DNA of 64,000 nucleotides from Pseudobutyrivibrio ruminis (GCA_015057305.1 SVES01000007.1:1-64000); one strand, 5' to 3'. Numbered from the stretch's first letter, positions 53,703 to 62,974 are shown. The notes: a model not told the origin generated them from the letters alone. Program-made: numbers and translations.

Positions 53703-54323
53703 ATGGACGAAATTATTAGTTTTAAAAACACAAAAGTTAATCTTAAACTTGCTGATGATATAGAGTCTATTACAGAAAAGGATTTTGATGAAATGCTTGA
53801 TAGACTGCCAGATTGGCAAAGAAAAAAGGCTCTTTCATATTATTTTTTTCCGGATAGAGTTTTATCTGCAAAATCCTTTTTATTGTTGGAAGAGCAGTTA
53901 AAAGAATGCTATGGGATAACAGGAAATATTGAGTTTGAATACGAACAAAAAGGAAAGCCCATATTAAAAGAAAATCGTGATGTTCATTTTAATATAAGTC
54001 ATTGTAAAAAGGCTATTTTAACAACGGTATCTACTACACCTGTGGGGTGTGACATAGAAGAAATCCCAGCTGAATTAAATATGAATATATGCAATTATTC
54101 TTTTAATGAAAATGAATTAAAGGAAATTTTAAATGGGGATAATCCGTGTGTGGAATTCGCAAGGCTTTGGACAATGAAGGAAGCTTTTGTAAAACTTACA
54201 GGAGAGGGAATAACTGAAAACTTACCTAATCTTTTTAGTGAAGACGTCATTAACCGTATTAGTTTTAAAACTAAGGTTTATGAAGAAAAGGGTTACGTAT
54301 ATACGGTTTGTGTATGGAGATAG
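53703..54323 (+). CDS. 4'-phosphopantetheinyl transferase (Sfp type)
   Basis: Transfers the phosphopantetheine arm of CoA to the carrier domain serines of the two NRPSs. The 206-residue protein has the Sfp-type motifs HFNISHCKKAIL, PVGCDIEEIP (magnesium-binding Asp and Glu) and LWTMKEAFVKLTGEGI. It follows the phosphatase by two bases and is the last intact gene of the cluster. Its presence supports the idea that the cluster is complete and functional. Confidence 0.93.
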   Translation: MDEIISFKNTKVNLKLADDIESITEKDFDEMLDRLPDWQRKKALSYYFFPDRVLSAKSFLLLEEQLKECYGITGNIEFEYEQKGKPILKENRDVHFNISHCKKAILTTVSTTPVGCDIEEIPAELNMNICNYSFNENELKEILNGDNPCVEFARLWTMKEAFVKLTGEGITENLPNLFSEDVINRISFKTKVYEEKGYVYTVCVWR

Positions 54324-54361
54324 TGTAAATTCGATAGTTGTTTCATAAAAAAGGAGGCAAC

Positions 54362-54597
54362 ATGAGAAAAAATTATCTTGATAATATTCGATTTTCTACA
54401 GTATTTATAGTTTTAATTTATCATGTAATTTATTTTTACAAAACTCTGGACTTCCTGTTTGGCTAATCTACGTGTTGGCAATTGCTGGAACGTTTGTACT
54501 TTCATTTGCATTATATGAAATTCTACATCGGATTCCGGTGCTGAGATTTATTATCTTTGGAATTAGAAAAAAGAAAATAAAAACAAAAATAAAATGA
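54362..54597 (+). pseudogene. Remnant of an acyltransferase-3 membrane protein
   Basis: The ATG at 54362 behind AAGGAGG begins MRKNYLDNIRFSTVFIVLIYH, the typical N-terminus of acyltransferase family 3 proteins, and stops after 34 codons. From about 54443 the +1 frame continues SGLPVWLIYVLAIAGTFVLSFALYEILHRIP and ends in a Lys-rich tail at 54597, which is the C-terminus of such a protein. Roughly 250-300 internal codons are missing. It sits directly downstream of the Sfp gene and may have been the last enzyme of the biosynthetic operon. Confidence 0.78.
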
Positions 54598-54688
54598 ATA
54601 TTTTGTGATAATACACACATACTGTAAATGTAGGTATATAATTAGATAGTGAATTCTAATACACAAATTTTTATAGTGGGGTGAAATT

Positions 54689-56545
54689 ATGAACAGAGAA
54701 CAAAGAAGAGAAGCTATAAAAGAGCGGTTGGACGAACAATTGACTGATGAACAAAAAGAAAATTTAGGAGCTATTGCAAAGATAGCTGAGAACAATAAAG
54801 GCAATTTTTTTCAGTCAATTTCCTTTCAAAATGGTCTGATTTATGCATTGATTCTTGTTGCTTTCATTATTTATGCCGTAGTAACTAATAGAGCCATGGC
54901 ATCTAATGTAGCTACTGCAACAACAGCTAGCACAAATCAATCTGAATTAATGGCAGAAGAATCAGCTTTAAGGCAGGACACCATTGGAGCTGCAGGTCAG
55001 ATAAATGCCCTAATCGGAATGGCATCTATTGATTATCAATTCACAGATGATAATTTTGCAGAATTAGATGGATATATTGCTGATATCAGTTCACATTTGG
55101 ACTATATAGATGGAAGTATTCTAGTTACACAACTACCTGATGGTCCTCAGCTGGCAGGAGATTTAAGAGCTTCGGTTGAAGCCTGGGTAGAAAATGTTAA
55201 ACAGGAAGAGGAATACATTAAATCCCACAATGCAGCAATGGCTCAAAGCTATTGGGCAGCTGATTATACTGAAAACTATAATAACATGGTGGCTCAATTT
55301 GATAATGTAGAGACTGGTATAAATAGTCTTGCAGACGGACTTGGCGCATACTTAGAAAGGCAGGAGTCAGAGGCTGCCAGAACTGGTTATATAATTCTTG
55401 TATTAGTAGTAATTATGATAGTTATAAGCTTTTTGCTTAGCTTCTTTAGAATTAATAAGACAATACTTGGCATATCCTATGAGCTACAGGCAATCATCAA
55501 TAATATTAATAAAGGTAAGGGTGATTTGACTGCTCGTATTAATACCAAGACTAAAACAGAGCTTGCTATGATTTCAGATTGTATAAATCAATTCCTTGGA
55601 ACCTTGCAGGGGGTTATCAAGGATGTTAAAGAGGGTGCTACAGTTCTTACATCTTCTTCTGATAGTGTTATTATCAAGATTCAAAGCGCAAGCGACAATG
55701 TAACAAACACATCTGCAGCTATGGAGGAGCTTGCAGCTTCTATGGAAAATGTGGCTACAACTGCTGGTGACTTAAACGATAGACTTTCACTTGTAAAAGA
55801 GGCTACAGATGCCATTGACGAACAGGCCAAGGCTGGCGCTGAAAAAGCAGATGAAATCAAACATGAGGCAGATGCTATAAAGAAGGAAGCAAATGCCAAG
55901 AAAGAAAACACTGGCGCAAAAATGGAAGAACTTTCTAGAGTTCTTGAGGAGTCTGTTAAGGAGTCAGAACAGGTTAATCAAATTAGTGAGCTTACAAATG
56001 ATATTCTTGATATTGCAAGCCAAACCAACCTGCTAGCGCTAAATGCTTCTATCGAGGCAGCAAGAGCTGGAGAAGCTGGAAAGGGCTTTGCAGTAGTTGC
56101 AGATGAAATCAGTACACTTGCTGCAAACTCAAGAGATACAGCAGGAAATATTCAGGAGATTTCAGCAAAGGTTACAACTGCTGTTAAATCACTTTCGGAC
56201 AATGCAATTCAAGTTATTGATTTTATCAATCAGAATGTATTAGCTGATTATGATGCATTTGTAGATACTGGTGCCAAATACGAAAATACAGCCACAATGA
56301 TAGATGAAATGCTATCAACCTTCACTGATAAGGCTAACAACCTCAATAGTGTAATGACTGAAATGGCTGACAGAATTGAAAGCATTTCAAATTCTGTAAA
56401 TGAAAGCTCAAATGCAATTAGCATGTCGGCTACAGCTACTACGGAGATTGTTGGAGAAATCCAAGGAATCAATGATGCAATGGATCAAAACAACAATGTA
56501 ACCAAGCAGCTTAATGCAAGTACTCAAAAATTTGAGATTGTGTAA
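54689..56545 (+). CDS. Methyl-accepting chemotaxis protein
   Basis: Transmembrane chemoreceptor of 618 residues. A Lys-rich cytoplasmic N-terminus of about 45 residues is followed by TM1 (about 50-68), an extracellular helical sensor (about 69-230, four-helix-bundle like, ligand unknown), TM2 (about 233-252), a HAMP-like stretch and the signalling coiled coil. The kinase-contacting tip [21 protein letters not shown] lies near residue 445. TATAAT at 54637-54642 may be the -10. The unusually long N-terminal cytoplasmic segment is atypical. Confidence 0.93.
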   Translation: MNREQRREAIKERLDEQLTDEQKENLGAIAKIAENNKGNFFQSISFQNGLIYALILVAFIIYAVVTNRAMASNVATATTASTNQSELMAEESALRQDTIGAAGQINALIGMASIDYQFTDDNFAELDGYIADISSHLDYIDGSILVTQLPDGPQLAGDLRASVEAWVENVKQEEEYIKSHNAAMAQSYWAADYTENYNNMVAQFDNVETGINSLADGLGAYLERQESEAARTGYIILVLVVIMIVISFLLSFFRINKTILGISYELQAIINNINKGKGDLTARINTKTKTELAMISDCINQFLGTLQGVIKDVKEGATVLTSSSDSVIIKIQSASDNVTNTSAAMEELAASMENVATTAGDLNDRLSLVKEATDAIDEQAKAGAEKADEIKHEADAIKKEANAKKENTGAKMEELSRVLEESVKESEQVNQISELTNDILDIASQTNLLALNASIEAARAGEAGKGFAVVADEISTLAANSRDTAGNIQEISAKVTTAVKSLSDNAIQVIDFINQNVLADYDAFVDTGAKYENTATMIDEMLSTFTDKANNLNSVMTEMADRIESISNSVNESSNAISMSATATTEIVGEIQGINDAMDQNNNVTKQLNASTQKFEIV

Positions 56546-56552
56546 ATGATAC

Positions 56553-56643
56553 GCCTCTTGTTACGGCAACAAGCCTTAGTGATTCTTCGCTCACCTAGAA
56601 TGGTTCGCTTAAGAATCCTAAGAGCTTGTTTCCTACAAGAGGC
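56553..56643 (+). other. Long nested hairpin after the chemoreceptor gene
   Basis: Four near-continuous paired blocks: GCCTCTTGT/ACAAGAGGC (56553-56561 with 56635-56643), AACAAGC/GCTTGTT (56568-56574 with 56624-56630), TTAG/CTAA, and GATTCTT/AAGAATC (56581-56587 with 56611-56617). This leaves a loop of about 23 bases. No T run follows directly. It could be a 3' processing element, a bidirectional terminator-like structure or a small mobile-repeat copy. Confidence 0.65.
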
Positions 56644-56700
56644 TTAAGTTTTGCCCAATCTTAAGATAGCGTGTTACCTACTTGAGGCTTAGATTTTGCC
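56632..56700 (+). repeat. Two 24-base direct repeats ahead of the aldolase promoter
   Basis: Copies at 56632-56655 and 56677-56700 share 20 of 24 bases, with the common core AGGCTTA..TTTTGCC, at a period of 45 bases. A partial third, ACTTGTATTTTGCC, is at about 56714-56727. The first copy overlaps the descending arm of the long hairpin. Confidence 0.65.
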
Positions 56701-56715
56701 AATTTTACGGAAGAC

Positions 56716-56744
56716 TTGTATTTTGCCAAAAAGACGGCTATAAT
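56716..56744 (+). promoter_or_regulatory. Probable promoter of the aldolase gene
   Basis: TATAAT (56739-56744) with TTGTAT (56716-56721) at 17-base spacing, 45 bases before the ATG. The -35 half is weak and overlaps the partial third TTTTGCC repeat. Confidence 0.5.
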
Positions 56745-56788
56745 TTACTTTATCACTTTTAACCACTAAAGTAACGGAGGACATAAAC

Positions 56789-57766
56789 ATGAAGAAAGAA
56801 ATATCCAAGCTTTTAGAAGTTAGGGAAAGCGTTAGGGTTGTTGATGCAACCTTGCGTGACGGGGGGTTAGTAAACGATTTTTATTTTACAGATGAATTTG
56901 CAAAGGCTCTCTATTTAACTAATGTAAAGGCTGGGGTTGACTATATGGAAATGGGCTATCGCGCTGACAAAGAGCAGTTCGACGTGGACAAATTCGGCCC
57001 ATGGAAATTTTCTTCAGATGAATATATTAGAAAAATTGTTGGCGAAAATGATACCGATTTAAAGCTTGCTATTATGGCTGATGTTGGCAGATGTAATTAC
57101 AAGGAGGATATTCATCCTAAGGCTGAAAGTCCAGTAGATTTAATTCGTGTGGCAACATATCTTCATCAATTGCCAGGAGCAGTTCAGATGATTGAGGATG
57201 CCTACAAGAAGGGCTACGAAACCACCTGCAACATAATGGCTATTTCCACAGCCTCAATGGAGGACATCAAATCAGCACTGGAAATTGTTTGTCAAACCCC
57301 AATTTCATGTATATATATTGTGGATAGCTATGGCTCTCTTTACCCAGAGCAGACAGAAAGAATTGCAGACATGTATTTTGAAATTGCATCAAAGCACGGC
57401 AAGAGAGTAGGTATGCACGCCCACGACAATCAAAAGCTTGCCTTTGCAAATACAATAGAAGCTGTTGGTGACAATGTGGACTATTTGGATGCAACCTATT
57501 GCAGCATGGGTAGAGGCGCTGGCAACTGTGCAATGGAACTGCTTTTGGGCTTCCTCAAAAACCCTAAATACAAGGAGAGATACGCTATCAAGTTTGTAGA
57601 AGATTACATGATGCCTCTTAAGGAGCAGGGCGTAGTTTGGGGCTACGATATGCAGTACCTTACAACAGGCTTGCTTAATCAGCATCCTCGTACTGCAATT
57701 GAATTTACAAAGCAGGGCCGCAAGGATTATTTCGCATTTTATCAAGAGATGCAGAATATGGATTAA
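56789..57766 (+). CDS. HMGL-like aldolase domain protein (DRE-TIM metallolyase)
   Basis: A TIM-barrel protein of 325 residues. RVVDATLRDGGLVNDFYF carries the metal-binding Asp of the DRE-TIM superfamily (Asp-Gly in place of Arg-Glu), and GMHAHDNQKLAFANT carries the HxH metal ligands. DATYCSMGRGAGNCAMELL is the third conserved block. It is related to 4-hydroxy-2-oxovalerate aldolases and HMG-CoA lyases, but no acetaldehyde dehydrogenase partner is present. Similar stand-alone proteins occur in gut bacteria, sometimes labelled H-NS by error. It has a GGAGG ribosome binding site and its own promoter. Substrate unknown. Confidence 0.85.
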   Translation: MKKEISKLLEVRESVRVVDATLRDGGLVNDFYFTDEFAKALYLTNVKAGVDYMEMGYRADKEQFDVDKFGPWKFSSDEYIRKIVGENDTDLKLAIMADVGRCNYKEDIHPKAESPVDLIRVATYLHQLPGAVQMIEDAYKKGYETTCNIMAISTASMEDIKSALEIVCQTPISCIYIVDSYGSLYPEQTERIADMYFEIASKHGKRVGMHAHDNQKLAFANTIEAVGDNVDYLDATYCSMGRGAGNCAMELLLGFLKNPKYKERYAIKFVEDYMMPLKEQGVVWGYDMQYLTTGLLNQHPRTAIEFTKQGRKDYFAFYQEMQNMD

Positions 57767-57828
57767 ATGAATGACTTTGTGTCAAAATTATGTTATCATA
57801 TCTAGGCGAATAATAATTAATTAGGGGG

Positions 57829-57857
57829 TTGTAACAAATAGTTATGATTAATATAAT
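57829..57857 (+). promoter_or_regulatory. Promoter immediately upstream of the GACA tract
   Basis: TTGTAA (57829-57834), a 17-base spacer, and a perfect TATAAT (57852-57857). The start point would be at about 57864, inside the first GACA units. A perfect TTGACA at 57859-57864 is formed at the left edge of the tract but has no -10 at useful distance. Confidence 0.55.
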
Positions 57858-57860
57858 CTT

Positions 57861-57927
<67 letters not shown>

Positions 57928-57961
57928 TAGCTTAATCTACGGCTATAACTATACATATTTT

Positions 57962-58001
57962 AAGCAACACTTTAGGAATACCCTAAGGTGTTGCTTTTTT
58001 T
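57962..58001 (+). terminator. Intrinsic terminator between the GACA tract and the amidase
   Basis: Fifteen-base stem AAGCAACACTTTAGG (57962-57976) and CCTAAGGTGTTGCTT (57982-57996) with one G-T pair, a five-base loop, and a run of seven T. It would end a transcript of about 140 bases that begins in the GACA tract. Confidence 0.92.
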
Positions 58002-58032
58002 GTTACAAAAAAAGGAGTGAAATGTTGTTTCA

Positions 58033-58863
58033 ATGAAAAAGCTATTGAAAATATCCATTAGCATCTCCTTGCTTTGTCTGCTTGCCATATTATTTGTATG
58101 GATTATTCGCGAAAGTTCTAACAATACAACTGAAATAACATCAGATACAAGTGAAACTATACCTGAAACTATACATGAAGTGTCTACAGAGACTGAACCT
58201 GAAATAGACAATAGTGACTATACAATCGTGATAGATCCAGGTCATCAGGCTGCTGCCAATTGGGAGGAGGAGCCTATAGGACCAGGGGCAAATGAAACAA
58301 AGCCAAAGGTTGCACCAGGAACTAAAGGCGTATCCACAGAAGTCCCTGAGTATCAGCTTACACTTGATATTTCACTAAAATTGCGAGATGAGCTAGTGGC
58401 TAGAGGTTATCAGGTAATCCTGCTTCGTGAAACAAATGAGGTGGATATTCCAAATTCTAAACGGGCAGAGCTTGCAAACCAGGCTAATGCAGATGCCTTT
58501 ATTAGAATTCATGCCAATGGTTCGGAAAATAGTGAAGATACAGGCGCTATGACCATATGTCAGACCAGGGATAATCCTTACAATTCTGCTATTTATGAAC
58601 AATGCTACAGCTTATCGGAATGCATTTTGGATGCTTATGTAAAATCCACTGGCTGCAACAGGGAATATGTCTGGGAGACAGACACCATGAGCGGTATCAA
58701 CTGGTGCCAGGTGCCAGTTACTATAGTAGAAATGGGATATATGACAAATCCCCAAGAGGATGAAATTATGCAAACTCCTGAATACCAGGAAAAGATGGTT
58801 CAAGGAATTGCTAATGGTATAGAAAATTTTTTCAAAAAGGAGAATGAAAAAAATGGCGACTAA
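58033..58863 (+). CDS. N-acetylmuramoyl-L-alanine amidase (Amidase_3)
   Basis: Zinc amidase cleaving the MurNAc-L-Ala bond in peptidoglycan. An N-terminal signal anchor (about residues 3-26) is followed by a Thr/Glu-rich linker of about 40 residues and the catalytic domain from residue 65. Zinc and catalytic residues are seen in VIDPGHQ, STEVPEYQLTLDIS, IRIHANGSEN and PVTIVEMGYMTN. There is no cell-wall-binding repeat. The nearest GGAG (58014-58017) is 15 bases from the ATG, farther than usual, while a four-codon frame ATG TTG TTT CAA TGA starts at 58022 and overlaps the amidase ATG. Translation may depend on coupling. Confidence 0.9.
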   Translation: MKKLLKISISISLLCLLAILFVWIIRESSNNTTEITSDTSETIPETIHEVSTETEPEIDNSDYTIVIDPGHQAAANWEEEPIGPGANETKPKVAPGTKGVSTEVPEYQLTLDISLKLRDELVARGYQVILLRETNEVDIPNSKRAELANQANADAFIRIHANGSENSEDTGAMTICQTRDNPYNSAIYEQCYSLSECILDAYVKSTGCNREYVWETDTMSGINWCQVPVTIVEMGYMTNPQEDEIMQTPEYQEKMVQGIANGIENFFKKENEKNGD

Positions 58864-59272
58864 TGAATCACAAGTGGCTAGAAAAATTATGGAAGGAGAG
58901 CAAAGCTTATCTGAAATTGATGCATCAGTAAAGGCACTTGAAACAGCAATTGGGAAAAGATATGTTGAAAAGCATTTAGCTGACGCTACTGTAGAGGCTG
59001 ACTATCAGGAAGAAATTACTAGAATCAAGGAACTGCTTACAGAAAAGGAAGAGATAGAAGTCAGGATTCTTGCTTTTAAGGGAAAGAGAAAATGTGACGC
59101 CTGCAAATCTGTTATTGATTTAAGCAGCATGTTTTGTAACAGATGCGGCACAAAGCTGGAACAGGTTGATTTTGAAAGAATTATCGGCGGACAGATTTGC
59201 CCAAGCTGTGGCAGCATTATTGGAGAGGGGGTTAAGTTCTGCACTAATTGTGGAACTCAGCTTATAAAGTAG
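58853..59272 (+). CDS. Coiled-coil double zinc-ribbon protein
   Basis: A cytoplasmic protein of 139 residues. The first 80 are helical and charged (YVEKHLADATVEADYQEEI...). Two zinc ribbons follow: CDACKSVIDLSSMFCNRCG and ICPSCGSIIGEGVKFCTNCG. The ATG at 58853 is ten bases from AAGGAG; the ATG at 58844 lies too close to it. It overlaps the amidase end by 11 bases. No enzymatic motif is seen. It probably mediates protein contacts with the zinc-ribbon membrane proteins that follow. Confidence 0.78.
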   Translation: MATNESQVARKIMEGEQSLSEIDASVKALETAIGKRYVEKHLADATVEADYQEEITRIKELLTEKEEIEVRILAFKGKRKCDACKSVIDLSSMFCNRCGTKLEQVDFERIIGGQICPSCGSIIGEGVKFCTNCGTQLIK

Positions 59273-59290
59273 ATTTAAGGAGGATGATAT

Positions 59291-60028
59291 ATGTACTGCG
59301 TAGGATGCGGAAAAGAGATTGAGGATGGACTAAAGTTTTGTCCTTACTGCGGAAAGACTCAAATTGATGAAAATGAGGAGAAGAAAACTTTTGGGAAAGA
59401 GCCTGAGGCTAAAGTTAATTTAGATAATTTAACAGGTGCTTTTTCAGAGCTAAAGGTAGGAGAGCCTGATGTTATCGCTAGTGATGATGAGGTCTTTGTT
59501 GATAGTGATGAGGTAAAGATAGAGTCATTAGGTAATGGATGGATTAAAAACCTTGTATTATCACATGGGCTCAATAAAAATGCTATGATTCTTACGAATA
59601 AGAGATTATATTTCCAAGGAAAAGCATTTAAAAAAGGTAGATTTATAAAGACTGAGCAGATTGTTAATGTGGAGGATGTTACTGGAGTTTCTACGGAATT
59701 TATGACCCCGATTGTTGGTTTGATTGTATGTGGACTATTATTAATTATTAATTTTTTATATTTGACGCAATTAGAATTTTATTTATTAGTGTACTTATTA
59801 GGTATGGCAGTAACTTTTAGTAGTTTTATCATAAATGCTTTGAAATTATTATTAATTGCTGTATTCATATTTCTTCTATTAACACGAAAAGCCTTCCTAA
59901 AAATCGACTATGCTGGTGGCTACATTCTATTTGAGCTAAAGAATTCAAATCGTCATAGAGCACCTGGCTTTATCAAGTCGCTAAACAAAGTAAAGGACAA
60001 ACGTAAAGCAGAGCTTTCATGTAAATAA
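59291..60028 (+). CDS. Zinc-ribbon membrane protein with PH-like domain
   Basis: A 245-residue protein: an N-terminal ribbon (MYCVGCGKEIEDGLKFCPYCG), an acidic linker, and a beta-rich segment (about 85-135, with MILTNKRLYFQGKAFKKG) that resembles bacterial PH-type domains. Two hydrophobic hairpins (about 142-195) and a short cytoplasmic tail returning to a beta strand (KIDYAGGYILFELK) complete it. It has a GGAGG ribosome binding site and lies between two other zinc-ribbon genes. Function unknown. Confidence 0.75.
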   Translation: MYCVGCGKEIEDGLKFCPYCGKTQIDENEEKKTFGKEPEAKVNLDNLTGAFSELKVGEPDVIASDDEVFVDSDEVKIESLGNGWIKNLVLSHGLNKNAMILTNKRLYFQGKAFKKGRFIKTEQIVNVEDVTGVSTEFMTPIVGLIVCGLLLIINFLYLTQLEFYLLVYLLGMAVTFSSFIINALKLLLIAVFIFLLLTRKAFLKIDYAGGYILFELKNSNRHRAPGFIKSLNKVKDKRKAELSCK

Positions 60029-60046
60029 TATTTTGGAGGATGATAT

Positions 60047-62500
60047 ATGTACTGTAAAAAATGTGGAAAGCAGTATCCAGATGACGTAAAGTTCTGCGGA
60101 GACTGTGGTATTCCATTGGAAAAGGAAGAAGCTTCGCTTTTAAAGCAGCTTCCTCTTAAAATAATAATTCCGGCAGCAGCTGCTGTATTAGTTGCTGCTT
60201 TTGGTGTAGGCGCATTTTTGCTTACAAATAAAAAGGACGAATCTACTGCAAAAAAGGATGACACCAAAACCGAGGCTTCAGTAGAGCAGGAAATCGATTC
60301 TACAACTCAGCTTGCAAACACTATTGCAAGCCTAAACAGCGGTGACTATCAAATGGCTACTATTGATGTGTTTGCTGAAAACTATTCCCCAGCCCCAAGT
60401 GACGAAACTGCCGTTTGGGACAAAACTCTTTTCTATGCTCTAGAAGGCTATGGGGATGAGGGCGGTTACGTAAATAAAAACAATTGTAACCTTATTAGAA
60501 AGCAGCTAAAAAATGCAGCTACTGGAAATATAATCCAGTATGAGATTTATCTGAACCCTAATTCGGGCAATCCTAATAAAATCGTCAGTATTGAAAATGT
60601 GGAATCTGGCATAGATGTCATGGAATACTATTATACAGAGGATGGCAAAATCAACTTTATTTTCATGTATTCCACTGACAATTACGTGACCACCTATGCT
60701 ACACCAGACAAGGATGGACAGCGCTTCCTATTTAACAATGATGCGCTCTGCACCTGGCGTTTCATATTAGATGGTGGAATTGCAAACTTTGTTCATGGTC
60801 AAAATGAGGCAGACAGACTAAAGGATAGTTATCATTCTAACGAGATTTTTCTTTATTCAGATTTGAGTGATGAGCAAAAGAATCAGGTCAATACATATGA
60901 AAAGCAGATGATAAATGCTGCCTACAACACCCTAAATGGAGTAATGGCTGCTGATGGTGTGGCTACTATTTCAGGCTTGGCTGTAGATTCAAACGGCAAT
61001 GCTTTACCAAATGCTAAAATCCAGCTCCTTGCAGATGATAAAACAACCGAACTTTTCAGCTGCACTACAGATGATGCTGGGGCATATAATATATTGGTTC
61101 CTATTGCAGATTACAACTATAATATTTCCGTAAGCTATGATGGATGCTTGCCTTGCAGCATTTATGACATTCTTATTAATGCTTCAAATATTGAGGCTTA
61201 TCCGGATACTGCCTATATGATTCCTGAAAGCGATTCTGAAGCAGAAGTACAGCTCACTCTTGGTGACGCTGCAAATTATGCTGAGGATGGGGAGACTCTC
61301 AAGCGTTTATCTAATGCAGTTATAAATGTAAGAGCTGGTATCAACAACAAGCTTGGGGATATTCTATACACCTTTAATTCAGACGAAAATGGTTACAGCG
61401 CAATGTCTGTCAAGGCTGGTGTTTACACTATCGAAGTCCAGGCTACTGGTTACGAGAGCATGTATTACACTGTTGTATCCAATCCTACAGTTGGTACTTC
61501 AAGCTATTCCTTCTATGCAGCTCCGGAGCTTGCCGAAGGACAGCTGGCAGTGGTACTCACCTGGGGCGAGACTCCTAACGATTTGGATTCTCACCTATTC
61601 ACCTCATCAGGAAGTGACACTCAGCAGGTTTGGTATTCCAACAGATCCGACGATTATGGCAATTGGCTTGATGTGGATGATACTTCCTCTTATGGTCCTG
61701 AGACAATTACTATCAGCCAGTTTGATGCATCAAAATATTACAAATACTGTGTAGTAGACTTTACAAACTCTGGTGCTGGCAATACCAACTCTACCGAAAT
61801 GTCATACTCTGGAGCCAATGTCAGCGTTTACAACAACAATGGACTTATCGCCTCCTACAACATGCCTAAGAACGTAAACGCCCTGGTTTGGGAGGTTTTC
61901 GAAATTCGAAATGGCGTAGTTTCACCTATACAGCGATACTACAATAATAACTCTGTGGAGAATAATTATTGGTGGGACGGTAATAATGATTCTGATTGGG
62001 CACAGGCGTATTTGGATTTGTTGAATAGTAAGACGGAAGGTGATTTTACAGGTGGTGATGAGAAAGAATTTGTTATGACAAAGTTACTTTATTGCTCAAA
62101 TGATAACCCTCCAGTGTTGTGTATTAATGTATATGATTATGATTATATGCGTGCCTATAGTAATATATATACTCCTAGTGATATCAATAGCGGTGAACCA
62201 AGCTTATATTTAGAAGGTTCGTATATGCATTTCTTTTCAATTAATTGGAATGGGAATGATTATTTTTTGAAAAGCTTTTGTGGACATTCTTATTCTGCAA
62301 TTAGTTTATACCAAATTGAAAATGAATCTTTAGTATGTGTTGGGGATGGAGATGGTGATTCAAGTACTTCTGAATATTCTGGAGATTTTTCGCCATCAGA
62401 ATTTGAGGAAATTTTAAACTGTGAAATAATAGATAACGAATTTAACAATGAATGTTCAATTGATGAAATGAAGGATTATTTGCGTGGATTGATAAATTAA
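60047..62500 (+). CDS. Large zinc-ribbon surface protein with CarboxypepD_reg and DUF2135 (YfaP-like) domains
   Basis: An 817-residue protein. A cytoplasmic zinc ribbon (CKKCGKQYPDDVKFCGDCG) is followed by one transmembrane helix (about 38-60), then an extracellular part. Two Ig-like carboxypeptidase-regulatory domains are at about 305-395 (ISGLAVDSNGNALPNAKIQL) and 410-490, and a DUF2135/YfaP-like domain is at about 498-650 (VVLTWGETPNDLDSHLF). The last 160 residues (AYLDLLNSKTEGDF...) resemble C-terminal domains seen in other Lachnospiraceae zinc-ribbon proteins. Base composition of the last 500 bases is more A/T-rich than the rest, so the C-terminus may have been replaced. Confidence 0.8.
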   Translation: MYCKKCGKQYPDDVKFCGDCGIPLEKEEASLLKQLPLKIIIPAAAAVLVAAFGVGAFLLTNKKDESTAKKDDTKTEASVEQEIDSTTQLANTIASLNSGDYQMATIDVFAENYSPAPSDETAVWDKTLFYALEGYGDEGGYVNKNNCNLIRKQLKNAATGNIIQYEIYLNPNSGNPNKIVSIENVESGIDVMEYYYTEDGKINFIFMYSTDNYVTTYATPDKDGQRFLFNNDALCTWRFILDGGIANFVHGQNEADRLKDSYHSNEIFLYSDLSDEQKNQVNTYEKQMINAAYNTLNGVMAADGVATISGLAVDSNGNALPNAKIQLLADDKTTELFSCTTDDAGAYNILVPIADYNYNISVSYDGCLPCSIYDILINASNIEAYPDTAYMIPESDSEAEVQLTLGDAANYAEDGETLKRLSNAVINVRAGINNKLGDILYTFNSDENGYSAMSVKAGVYTIEVQATGYESMYYTVVSNPTVGTSSYSFYAAPELAEGQLAVVLTWGETPNDLDSHLFTSSGSDTQQVWYSNRSDDYGNWLDVDDTSSYGPETITISQFDASKYYKYCVVDFTNSGAGNTNSTEMSYSGANVSVYNNNGLIASYNMPKNVNALVWEVFEIRNGVVSPIQRYYNNNSVENNYWWDGNNDSDWAQAYLDLLNSKTEGDFTGGDEKEFVMTKLLYCSNDNPPVLCINVYDYDYMRAYSNIYTPSDINSGEPSLYLEGSYMHFFSINWNGNDYFLKSFCGHSYSAISLYQIENESLVCVGDGDGDSSTSEYSGDFSPSEFEEILNCEIIDNEFNNECSIDEMKDYLRGLIN

Positions 62501-62713
62501 GTAAGCAATTTAGTATTAAATTATAAAAATTGAATATTACAAATTGATAGAATCAATGCTTAGCTTTAGAAATGATAATTTAGGAAAAACAATATCTAAC
62601 AATATCAAAAATGCCGAAGGAATTATCATAATGAGTATTCCGAATGTGATAAAGAGACTATAGAAAGCATTGCCCGATGCTTAAAGGAAGATAGCTATTC
62701 AAGTTTAACTGGT

Positions 62714-62974
62714 ATGATTGGGGGTGTATCAATTATAATAGCTATTATTTCGGTATTGATTTCTGTTGTTTCATTGGCCGTTACATTGTTTAATCCAATT
62801 GATAATAGTGTGGCGCGCACTGTGTCAATAATACTAACGATTTCAATGATTGCTTTAGTTGGATTCTTAATAAGACTTACTTTACGAATAAAAAAAGTGG
62901 CAGATGAAAATGCCAAATTACGTAATGAAGAATTGACTGTCATTATTAATGTAGCTCCACAAAATACAAAGTAA
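62714..62974 (+). CDS. Small two-helix membrane protein, possibly a fragment
   Basis: An 86-residue frame with two hydrophobic helices (about 3-27 and 35-57) and a charged helical tail. No Shine-Dalgarno is visible before the ATG, and the frame remains open upstream for about 38 codons without a start (reading ...ETIESIARCLKEDSYSSLTG), so the 5' end may be lost. The interval 62501-62713 holds only this open stretch and a 35-codon frame at 62554; neither is convincing. Probably a decayed gene, but it could be a real small membrane protein. Confidence 0.4.
   Translation: MIGGVSIIIAIISVLISVVSLAVTLFNPIDNSVARTVSIILTISMIALVGFLIRLTLRIKKVADENAKLRNEELTVIINVAPQNTK

Noticed and set aside
62554..62661. 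35-codon frame MLSFRNDNLGK...
   Set aside because: No ribosome binding site, no recognisable family, in a decayed A/T-rich region.
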